Origin: Rhodospirillales bacterium
GTDB taxonomy: Bacteria > Pseudomonadota > Alphaproteobacteria > Rhodospirillales > 2-02-FULL-58-16
Assembly (NCBI GenBank): GCA_021775195.1
Contig: JAJFIG010000361.1
Location: 1 to 18,913, forward strand
Direction of reading: 5' to 3'
DNA: 18,913 nucleotides
Under the pieces are notes generated by a model. The model saw nothing but the letters and a program-made list of their open reading frames with translations. It was not told where the DNA came from and did not search any database. Of this stretch, positions 7,699 through 13,499 are shown piece after piece. The stretch's first letter is position 1, and each line of letters starts with the position of its first letter. Position numbers and translations under genes: made by a program.

Positions 7699-9177
7699 TC
7701 ACTCGACGACGATCTTGACCTTCTGGCCGGCGAACAGGGGCTGGCCGCGCTTGAGGCCGTTGAGGGCTTCGAACCACTCGAGGCGGAACCGGGGCATCGG
7801 CATGCGGGCGGAGAGGGAGCGCGGGCTGTGGCCGGAACGGACGGTGATGACCTTGAGCCGCAGGGGCTTGATCGACCGGGCCTCGCCCTCGGACAGGCGG
7901 CGGAAACTGTAGGTGGTCTTGCGCAGTTCGGTGCCGAGGCGGTCGGTCAGCTTGGTCGGGGTCAGGAACATCAAGCGGAAGATGCGGTCCGGCCCGCCGC
8001 GGATGGCGACCAGACGCAGGTCCCTGGGTCCCTTCTTGGTCTGGGCCCGAGCCTGGCCGGTGGCCGCCTCCATGCCGTTGACGTCGAGGGTCTCGACGCC
8101 CTTCAGGGGCAGCTTGGCGCCCCAGCCGCGGACCAGGTAGGCCCGCATGCCCCGGGCCTTCCGGGCGGTCTTCTTGTCGACCATGTCGAAGGCGACGACG
8201 GCGCCGCCGGGGCCGCGGGCAACCACCTGCTCGGGGGAATTGAAGATGGTGAAATCGGGGGGGACCTTGAACTCGAAGCGGAGCACCGGATGGGCGAAGA
8301 CGCGGCCGCGACGGATACCCTGGCTGGGGTCGTCGCCGAAGGTCATGCCGTCGATGTTGGCGAGGTAGGTGTTGCGGGCGACCCGGGCATTGGCGGGCCG
8401 GCTGACCTTAGCCAGCTGGATGGCCTGGGTGATGCGGTCGGCGGTACGCGGGTGGGTCGCCATGATGTTGTGGCCGTCGCCGCCGTCGGTCTTGCCGGCC
8501 AGGGCCGCCTTGAGGCGGGTGTGGGCCTCGAGCTTCTGGAAGAAACTGATGAGGGCATTGGGATCGTAACCGGCGCGGGTCATGTAGCGCACGCCCAGCA
8601 TGTCGGCTTCCAGCTCCTGCTCGCGGGAGAAGCTCTGCAGGTAGGCCTGGGCGCCGATTGAGGCGAGGTCGCCGACCCCGCGGGGGACCCCGTAGGCGCT
8701 GCCGAGGACGCCGAGGATGGTGAGCCCGAGGTTGGCGGTCATCGCCTTGCTGTAGCGCTGGGCGGTGTGGCGGGCGACGACGTGGCCGATCTCGTGGGCG
8801 AGGACACCGGCGACCTCGGCCTCGTTGCCGCCCAGGGCCAAAATCCCGCGGGTGATGTAGACGAAGCCGCCGGGAAGGGCGAAGGCGTTGACCTCGTCGT
8901 CGTTGAGCACGGTGACGGTGAAGGTCAGGCCCGGGGTCTCGGTGACCCGGGTCAGGGACTGGGTGATGCCGGCAATGTAGGCCCCAAGCTTGGGATCATT
9001 GTAGGCACCGCCGAACTGCTTGAGGATCTTGGGATGCTCCTCGCGGCCGACCTTGATCTCCTCCTGGGGCGACATGAAGGCGGTGTAGCTCTCCTGGCCG
9101 GTGGCCGGATTGACGGCGCAGCCGCCGAGGGCGAGCAGGGGAAGACAGAGAAGGAGCGCCGGAAGGAAACGTTTCAT
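7699..9177 (-). CDS. M48-family metalloprotease lipoprotein with LysM-like C-terminus (BepA/LoiP-related)
   Basis: A 492-residue periplasmic protease. The signal peptide ends in the lipobox LALGGC (Cys20), so the mature form is a lipoprotein. The zinc site is HEIGH at 128-132 plus Glu190 in the ELEAD segment, both intact. NIMATHPRTADRI near 236-248 is the usual M48 catalytic-domain end. From about 290 comes a beta-rich domain, and the last 60 residues (ITVRSGHSPRSL to FAGQKVKIV) look like a divergent LysM module, which could bind peptidoglycan. E. coli relatives degrade misassembled outer-membrane proteins; the same role is inferred. AAGGCGG lies 9 nt before the ATG. It follows the nuclease-fold gene by 82 bp on the same strand, so the two may be cotranscribed. 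Confidence 0.92.
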   Translation of the reverse strand: MKRFLPALLLCLPLLALGGCAVNPATGQESYTAFMSPQEEIKVGREEHPKILKQFGGAYNDPKLGAYIAGITQSLTRVTETPGLTFTVTVLNDDEVNAFALPGGFVYITRGILALGGNEAEVAGVLAHEIGHVVARHTAQRYSKAMTANLGLTILGVLGSAYGVPRGVGDLASIGAQAYLQSFSREQELEADMLGVRYMTRAGYDPNALISFFQKLEAHTRLKAALAGKTDGGDGHNIMATHPRTADRITQAIQLAKVSRPANARVARNTYLANIDGMTFGDDPSQGIRRGRVFAHPVLRFEFKVPPDFTIFNSPEQVVARGPGGAVVAFDMVDKKTARKARGMRAYLVRGWGAKLPLKGVETLDVNGMEAATGQARAQTKKGPRDLRLVAIRGGPDRIFRLMFLTPTKLTDRLGTELRKTTYSFRRLSEGEARSIKPLRLKVITVRSGHSPRSLSARMPMPRFRLEWFEALNGLKRGQPLFAGQKVKIVVE

Positions 9178-9259
9178 GGTTGCATGCCGCCTTGTGGTGA
9201 ACTGAGATTATGGGGGCTCGGGGCCGGAGCGACAAGATGGCAGGGCGGCAAAATTCCCG

Positions 9260-10048
9260 TCAGTCCGCCGCGACCTCGATCTGTTCCGGGTGGGTGGCCT
9301 CGATGAGGGGGCCGTTGTAGTCGCGGAGCCAGCCGCGGACACGGACCCGGCGGCCCTTGAGGGCGAGGGGGTCGAGGCCGGCCTTGCGGAAGAGACGTGA
9401 CGCCTTGGAATTCAACGAGATGGTGAAGTCGGTGCGCCAGTCGGGGCCGAAGTTCAGGTAGACCCGGCCCTTGACCCTGGCCGCGTCGAAGACCCGCCCC
9501 TCGACGAGCTGAAAGGTGCCGATGTGGCGGCCCGCGGCCTCGGAGCCGCGGACGGCGTAGAAGGGGTCGGCCCAGATGCCCATGCCCGCCGCCCGGGCAG
9601 CACCTTCGAGGGCCAGCATGTCGGCGACCACGGCCCGGTTGTCGGGGAAGCTGTAGACCCGGGCCATGCCGAGGCGGATCAGTTCCCCCTGGATCCAGGT
9701 GCCGGCCTCGTCGTGGAGGTGGGCGAGGAGGCGCCCGTGGCGGTCGAGGCGCCGGCCGCCATAGGAGAGGGTGACCGCTTGCCCGAGGGTCAGTTTCTCC
9801 AGGGCCTGCTTGGCCTCCGCCGCCAGGGGCCAGACCGGGAAGTCGGGGCGCCCGAGGGGCAGCTTGGGGGCCTGGATGCCAACCAGGCGGACCTGGGTGG
9901 CGCCGCCGATGGCGCGCTCCAGGACCACGGTATCGCCGTCCACCACCGCGCGGACGCGGGCGCTTTCGCCCTTCTCCAGGCCGCCCGCGGCCAGGGCCGG
10001 CGAGGCGGCGAGAAAGACGAGCAGCGTCAGCAGGCAACGTAAGCGCAT
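9260..10048 (-). CDS. Secreted staphylococcal-nuclease-fold protein with OB-like C-terminus; two catalytic acids replaced
   Basis: A 262-residue protein with a clear signal peptide (MRLRCLLTLLVFLAASPALA) and a thermonuclease (SNase) domain. VDGDT at 36-40 supplies the Asp matching SNase D21, Arg54 in VRLVGI matches R35, and Arg106 in DRHGR matches R87. The segment that is VDTPE in SNase reads IQAPK at 58-62, so the D40 and E43 equivalents are Gln59 and Lys62. This makes ordinary calcium-dependent nuclease activity doubtful. The C-terminal part (FNFG-like NFGPDWRTDFT, then RVRVRGWLRDYNGPLIE) resembles an OB-type domain. The ATG at 10048 was chosen because it starts the signal peptide; the longer open frame from 10165 has none. 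No Shine-Dalgarno is visible. Confidence 0.85.
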   Translation of the reverse strand: MRLRCLLTLLVFLAASPALAAGGLEKGESARVRAVVDGDTVVLERAIGGATQVRLVGIQAPKLPLGRPDFPVWPLAAEAKQALEKLTLGQAVTLSYGGRRLDRHGRLLAHLHDEAGTWIQGELIRLGMARVYSFPDNRAVVADMLALEGAARAAGMGIWADPFYAVRGSEAAGRHIGTFQLVEGRVFDAARVKGRVYLNFGPDWRTDFTISLNSKASRLFRKAGLDPLALKGRRVRVRGWLRDYNGPLIEATHPEQIEVAAD

Positions 10049-10055
10049 GGGCGGC

Positions 10056-10061
10056 ACTATA
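10056..10061 (-). promoter_or_regulatory. Candidate -10 box giving a near-leaderless nuclease-fold mRNA
   Basis: On the minus strand TATAGT (five of six matches to TATAAT) ends 7 nt before the ATG at 10048. Transcription would then begin at or within one base of the start codon. This fits the missing Shine-Dalgarno. No -35 match is evident at 16-18 bp. Confidence 0.3.
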
Positions 10062-10119
10062 GCGAAAAAGCGGCACAAACGGGCCGGGCGGGCGAAAGCA
10101 GGCAAGGATTTTTTAACCG

Positions 10120-10139
10120 GGTTGCCTATAATGGCAACC
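10120..10139. promoter_or_regulatory. Perfect inverted repeat around TATAAT upstream of the iminopeptidase gene
   Basis: GGTTGCC-TATAAT-GGCAACC: two perfect 7-bp arms flank a consensus -10 hexamer at 10127-10132. With that -10, transcription starts near 10139 and the coding start at 10164 has a 24-nt leader. There is no good -35 at the right distance. The symmetry suggests an operator read by a dimeric repressor, or a stem at the RNA start. Confidence 0.4.
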
Positions 10140-10163
10140 ACAGGACACGGCTCGGGGACCCCC

Positions 10164-11126
10164 ATGGACGACTACAACCGGAAGATCGACCTCTACCCCC
10201 GGCTGGAACCCTTCGCCCACGGCTTTCTCGCCGTCGACGGCCTCCACAAGATCTACTGGGAGCAGTCGGGCAACCCGAGGGGAACGCCGGTGGTCTTCCT
10301 CCACGGGGGCCCCGGGGCCGGCGCCATCGCCGCCCACCGCCGCTTCTTCGACCCCCGCCACTACCGCATCATCGTCTTCGACCAGCGGGGCTCGGGGCGC
10401 TCGAAGCCCTATGCGGAACTCACCGACAACACCACCGACCACCTGATCGACGACATGGAACTCCTGCGCCGGAACCTGGAGATCGAGCAATGGATGGTGT
10501 TCGGCGGTTCCTGGGGGGCGTCCCTGGCCCTGGCCTACGGGATCAGGCATCCGGAGCGCTGCCTGGGTTTCGTGCTCCGCGGCGTCTTCCTGTGCCGGCG
10601 GCGGGAACTGGACTGGTTCCTCCACGGCATGGGCAACGTGTTCCCGGAGGCGTGGCGGGCCTTCACCGAGTTTTTGCCGGCGAAGGAACGGGGCGACCTG
10701 ATGGAGGGCTATTACCGGCGCCTGATCGACGCCGACCCGGCGGTGCACCAGCCGGCGGCACGGATGTGGAGCGCCTATGAAAGCGCATGCTCGAACCTGA
10801 TCCCCAAGGCGGACCCGGGAGGCCGGGGCGAGGACGGCCGGGCGACCCTGGGGGTGGCGCGCATCGAGGCCCACTACTTCAAGAACGCCATGTTCGTGGA
10901 GGAAGGGTACCTGCTCGACAACGTCCAGGTGCTGCGCGACATCCCCGCCATCATCGTCCAGGGGCGCTACGACATCGTCTGCCCCATCGTCACCGCGGAC
11001 GAACTGGTCCGGGCCTGGCCCGAGGCCCAGTACGTGGTCGTCGCCGATGCCGGGCATTCGGCCATGGAGCCGGGCATCCGCTCGGCCCTGGTGCGGGCGA
11101 CGGAAACCCTCAAGACATTGTGTTAG
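10164..11126 (+). CDS. Proline iminopeptidase-type alpha/beta hydrolase (S33)
   Basis: A 320-residue cytoplasmic hydrolase of the S33 family. The N-terminal YPRLEPFAHGFLAVDGLHKIYWE leads to HGGPGAG at 47-53 (oxyanion loop), then DQRGSGRS at 73-80. The nucleophile elbow is GGSWGAS with Ser116, and Asp270 (QGRYDIVCP) and His298 (DAGHSAMEP) complete the triad. Length and spacing match proline iminopeptidase, which removes N-terminal Pro from peptides. The ATG at 10164 is preferred over the one at 10131, because 10131 lies inside a consensus -10 hexamer and 10164 starts the conserved MDDYNRKIDLYP region. It is divergent from the nuclease-fold gene across about 115 bp. Confidence 0.93.
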   Translation: MDDYNRKIDLYPRLEPFAHGFLAVDGLHKIYWEQSGNPRGTPVVFLHGGPGAGAIAAHRRFFDPRHYRIIVFDQRGSGRSKPYAELTDNTTDHLIDDMELLRRNLEIEQWMVFGGSWGASLALAYGIRHPERCLGFVLRGVFLCRRRELDWFLHGMGNVFPEAWRAFTEFLPAKERGDLMEGYYRRLIDADPAVHQPAARMWSAYESACSNLIPKADPGGRGEDGRATLGVARIEAHYFKNAMFVEEGYLLDNVQVLRDIPAIIVQGRYDIVCPIVTADELVRAWPEAQYVVVADAGHSAMEPGIRSALVRATETLKTLC

Positions 11127-11139
11127 CCCCGGACGGGGC
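11126..11139 (+). terminator. Weak hairpin directly after the iminopeptidase stop
   Basis: GCCCC-GGAC-GGGGC forms a 5-bp GC stem that starts at the last base of the TAG stop. No T-run follows, so intrinsic termination is doubtful. Confidence 0.25.
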
Positions 11140-11155
11140 TATCCGGGCAAAACCC

Positions 11156-11183
11156 TTGAAACTTGGCCACCGACCCGTAGGAT
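11156..11183 (+). promoter_or_regulatory. Candidate sigma-70-type promoter for the PagL-like gene
   Basis: TTGAAA (11156-11161) and TAGGAT (11178-11183) are separated by 16 bp. Transcription would start near 11190, about 33 nt before the GTG start at 11223. Confidence 0.4.
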
Positions 11184-11222
11184 ACTGGCCAACAACGATA
11201 ATCACGCAACGGGGGGTGGCCG

Positions 11223-11738
11223 GTGCCACGACGATGGATCAAGGGTTTTGCCGCGCTGATGGCGGCGGGGATGATGGCGCTGGCGGGTGCCGCTGAGGCG
11301 GACGATCCCGACTTCCTCTCCATCGGCGGCGGCTATTTCGACTGGAATCGCCAGAAGAACGAGGCCGCCGAGTTTCGCCTCGAATACCGCTCCGACATAA
11401 AGTTTTGGATTTTCAAGCCCTTCGGCGGCTTGATGGGAACCTCGGACGCCGCCATCTATGCCTACGCCGGGATCCTGACCGACTTCTTTTTCGGCAACCG
11501 CATCGTGGTGACGCCGAGTTTCGCCCCCGGCTACTACGAGAACGGCGACGGCCTCGACCTGGGGCACGAGCTGGAATTCCGCTCGCAGCTCGAGATCGCG
11601 TATCGCTTCGACAACCGCTCGCGGCTGGGAATCGCCGTCTCGCACATGTCCAACGCCAGCATCGGCGACGAGAACCCGGGCACCGAATCGGCTATCATCT
11701 ATTACTCCGCCCCCCTCAACATGCTGTTCGGCAAGTAA
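11223..11738 (+). CDS. PagL-type outer-membrane lipid A 3-O-deacylase (acyloxyacyl hydrolase family)
   Basis: A 171-residue protein with a signal peptide ending near AGAAEA (about 21-26), followed by an amphipathic beta-barrel sequence. The PagL signature is present: HMSNASIGDENPGTES at 141-156, with His141 and Ser143 in the catalytic positions and Glu155 as the likely acid. The C-terminal PLNMLFGK ends on a hydrophobic strand. PagL removes the 3-O acyl chain of lipid A in the outer leaflet, which changes permeability and immune recognition. The start is GTG at 11223, with a strong GGGGGG about 6 nt upstream. The ATG 10 bp further on is out of frame. It stands alone between the iminopeptidase and the tRNA. 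Confidence 0.88.
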   Translation: MPRRWIKGFAALMAAGMMALAGAAEADDPDFLSIGGGYFDWNRQKNEAAEFRLEYRSDIKFWIFKPFGGLMGTSDAAIYAYAGILTDFFFGNRIVVTPSFAPGYYENGDGLDLGHELEFRSQLEIAYRFDNRSRLGIAVSHMSNASIGDENPGTESAIIYYSAPLNMLFGK

Positions 11739-11779
11739 TACCATCCTGCAACACGCGCAGATGCGCCGCCGTCCGGGTA

Positions 11780-11788
11780 TGCTATAAA
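11780..11788 (+). promoter_or_regulatory. Candidate extended -10 for the tRNA gene
   Basis: TGC-TATAAA is an extended -10 motif whose expected start, 7 bp on, falls within 2 nt of the mature tRNA 5' end at 11797. No clear -35 is visible. If correct, the precursor has almost no 5' leader. Confidence 0.3.
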
Positions 11789-11796
11789 CGCCCCGG

Positions 11797-11873
11797 GCGC
11801 CCGTAGCTCAGCCGGATAGAGCACTTGATTCCTAATCAAGGGGTCGCAGGTTCGAGTCCTGCCGGGCGCACCA
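11797..11873 (+). tRNA. tRNA-Arg(CCT)
   Basis: A complete cloverleaf with encoded CCA. The acceptor arms are GCGCCCG (11797-11803) and CGGGCGC, followed by discriminator A and CCA. The D arm is GCTC...GAGC, the anticodon stem CTTGA/TCAAG, the loop TTCCTAA with anticodon CCT at 11831-11833, and the T arm GCAGG-TTCGAGT-CCTGC. It reads AGG codons. The drop in GC content to its right makes it a plausible integration point for accessory DNA. Confidence 0.97.
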
Positions 11874-12092
11874 TTATTTCCTACGATCATCTACGATAAC
11901 CTACTGGAATTAAATATTTATCTGGACAGGTGTGCCGGTAGTGGTTTGCTGTTGTCTGCAATCAAATACGGTACGTTTGGATGCCTGACCATTGCTATGG
12001 GCGCCCGGTTGGGTGCCGGCACGTGGGTGACCGCAAGATGATGGTTTTCTTATAGGCGTCCATAGTCGCTTGGGAGAGAGATTGTGCGTACG

Positions 12093-12117
12093 GCTTGCCT
12101 TGGCCGGGACGGCAAGC
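12093..12117. repeat. Inverted repeat GCTTGCC/GGCAAGC
   Basis: Perfect 7-bp arms at 12093-12099 and 12111-12117 around an 11-nt spacer in non-coding DNA. There is no T-run after it on either strand. The role is unknown. Confidence 0.4.
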
Positions 12118-12200
12118 GGGTCCTTCCTAGCACTCTTCTAAATGCGGGGAACGCAGCACCGCTTCGCTTGCCGCTACCGGAACACAAATCGCACTTCTGG

Positions 12201-12224
12201 TTCTTGTTCTTGTTATTGTTATTG
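12201..12224 (+). repeat. Hexanucleotide tandem repeat (TTCTTG)2(TTATTG)2
   Basis: Four consecutive TTNTTG units, two TTCTTG then two TTATTG. It lies in the AT-richer gene-free stretch and is the cause of an Asn/Lys-rich or Leu-rich spurious reading frame on either strand. Confidence 0.8.
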
Positions 12225-12360
12225 TTTGTCCCGCACCTAGTTGATTTCGGGTCGGCACGGACAGCCGCATACGGTGGGTGGATTGTCATGAATCGTCGCC
12301 AATAGACCACTCGGAGAGTTAGCGCTCCCCGCGCAGACTCCCCTCCCATTTATCTCCCCG

Positions 12361-12380
12361 CAAACCGCCATGGCAGTTTG
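12361..12380. terminator. Candidate padR terminator or bidirectional stem-loop
   Basis: CAAACCGCC-AT-GGCAGTTTG is a near-perfect 20-bp inverted repeat lying 30 bp past the padR stop. Read in the padR direction the single mismatch becomes a G-U pair. No T-run follows in that direction; on the plus strand it is followed by TCTTT. Confidence 0.35.
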
Positions 12381-12409
12381 TCTTTAGGATTTCGGGGTTT
12401 TGAACGCCT

Positions 12410-12958
12410 TCATCGTTCCATGCCCGCCTTTCGTTGGTCGTTGCCTTCTTTGTCGAACAGCAGATGGCGGTTGTCTTCCATGTAACGGACAGCGGCTTCG
12501 TATAAGGCTTGGCCGAAACCGCTGGTGAACTGGCAGTTCGGTGGAATGCCGGCCGGATCGAGGCTCTTGATGTGTTCCGCCGCCTTGCGGCATCCTCCCA
12601 GATAACCCTCGAACACCTCGCGCAGATGGTCCTCGTCCAGCAAATGGGCGAAAAAGAGCATCACCATGATCTCGGAGCGGTTTTTGTCGCGGGCCGGTTT
12701 CTTGGCCAGCCTATTGCGGAACGCCTCGAGTCCCTTGGCGGTGATCGAATAGACCTTCTTGCCGGGACGGCCCCGCTGGGACATCTCGAAGCAGTCGACC
12801 AGCCCTTCGCGGTTAAGCGCCTTCAACGCCGGATAGATGGAGCCGAACCCGGCGTGATGAAAATAGGCGAACGGGCCTTCCTCGAACTGTTTCCTGATAT
12901 CGTAGCCGCTGGAGTCGCCGAGGGTGAGGATGCCGAGACACAGCGTTCTTACATCCAT
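12410..12958 (-). CDS. PadR-family transcriptional regulator
   Basis: A 182-residue PadR protein. The winged-helix N-terminal domain contains LCLGILTLGDSSGYDIRKQF (6-25), GFGSIYPALKALNREGLVD near 37-55, and the basic wing RGRPGKKVYSITAKG near 62-76. The C-terminal dimerisation part is helical (EIMVMLFFAHLLDEDHLREV onwards). PadR proteins usually repress a neighbouring or divergent operon and release on binding a small ligand. AGGAAGGA before the ATG at 12958 is an excellent ribosome site. The divergent neighbour is the YLDPGTGS/methyltransferase/hydrolase cassette, so that cassette and padR itself are the natural candidate targets (inference). Confidence 0.92.
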   Translation of the reverse strand: MDVRTLCLGILTLGDSSGYDIRKQFEEGPFAYFHHAGFGSIYPALKALNREGLVDCFEMSQRGRPGKKVYSITAKGLEAFRNRLAKKPARDKNRSEIMVMLFFAHLLDEDHLREVFEGYLGGCRKAAEHIKSLDPAGIPPNCQFTSGFGQALYEAAVRYMEDNRHLLFDKEGNDQRKAGMER

Positions 12959-13259
12959 GTGCGGTTCCTTCCTGGTGATGCGGCGGACCTTTGGAACGGG
13001 TCAATACATTCATATCGAACTGATAAATATAGCACATCGACGTGTTGGTTGGGTCAACTGCCTGAACATGGCGCCCGATCCGCTTTGCATTGCGGCGCCC
13101 CTGCACCTGGCCGGGCGAACGTGGAAGGCCGTCCGATGGGTTTTTTGTCTGAATTGCACCACTAAATTGCGTCGGTGAACCGTATCAATTGCCCAAGTCG
13201 ATGTTCTCAGGCATTGTCGGGACCGCGCTGAAAAAAACTGAGGAGAATAGGTCGAACCG
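12959..13259. promoter_or_regulatory. Divergent control region between padR and the surface cassette
   Basis: 301 bp with no gene. On the minus strand TTGACC (13057-13052) and TATATT (13031-13026) form a -35/-10-like pair for padR, but with a long 20-bp spacer. Between them is the imperfect palindrome CACATCGACGTG (13033-13044, core TCGA), and beyond the -10 lies TATC-GAACT-GATA (about 13014-13026). Either could be the PadR operator. For the plus-strand cassette I see no convincing -35/-10. The stretch 13020-13035 is AT-rich compared with its surroundings. Confidence 0.35.
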
Positions 13260-13499
13260 ATGACGGCAAGACAGGTTGGAGTCGTTTCAGCCGCTGCTCT
13301 GGCGATTCTTGGGGCCTGGACATCGCCGGCGGAAGCCTATCTGGACCCGGGCACCGGCAGCATGATCGTGCAAGGTATCATTGGTGTGATCGCCGGAGCA
13401 CTCGTCGCGCTGCGGATATATTACGGTAAAATCAAGTATTTCTTCTCCGCGAAAAGCGCCGGCAAATCCGTCGAGGACCATAATCCGGATAAAGATTGA
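13260..13499 (+). CDS. Small exported YLDPGTGS-motif membrane protein
   Basis: A 79-residue protein. It has a signal peptide (about 1-26, ending PAEA), then the motif YLDPGTGSMIVQGIIGVIAG at 27-46, which opens a second hydrophobic segment, and a basic-charged tail (YYGKIKYFF, then KSAGKSVEDHNPDKD). I know this YLDPGTGS motif from very short proteins that travel with surface-polysaccharide, methyltransferase and sulfatase-like genes, but no function has been assigned to my knowledge. After cleavage the motif would be the new N-terminus. The ATG at 13260 follows AGG at 13249-13251 (8-nt spacing) and GAGGAG further up. The stop overlaps the methyltransferase ATG by one base (TGATG), which implies translational coupling. 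Confidence 0.85.
   Translation: MTARQVGVVSAAALAILGAWTSPAEAYLDPGTGSMIVQGIIGVIAGALVALRIYYGKIKYFFSAKSAGKSVEDHNPDKD

Larger units (their letters stand above)
11874..12409. other. Gene-free, compositionally different stretch after the tRNA
   Basis: About 535 bp with no credible gene. Short open frames on both strands around 12050-12349 owe their length to a TTNTTG repeat and lack start context, so I leave them out. Visible items are short CTACGAT repeats just after the tRNA (about 11881-11897), an inverted repeat GCTTGCC/GGCAAGC at 12093-12117, the hexamer repeat at 12201-12224, and a 20-bp inverted repeat at 12361-12380. No integrase, transposase or second copy of the tRNA 3' end is seen. It could be the eroded remains of an integrated element. 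Confidence 0.45.

Noticed and set aside
7828..8661. Plus-strand open frame of about 277 residues opposite the M48 protease
   Set aside because: Composition is typical of a GC-rich antisense shadow, and the protease on the other strand has an intact zinc site and lipobox.
12050..12349. Open frames on both strands in the post-tRNA gap, one with an Asn/Lys-rich run and one with a Leu-rich run
   Set aside because: Both depend on the TTNTTG repeat, lack a ribosome site and show no domain; more likely non-coding.
11874..12409. CRISPR array or insertion sequence in the gene-free stretch
   Set aside because: No regularly spaced repeats with unique spacers, no terminal inverted repeats with target duplication and no transposase frame.
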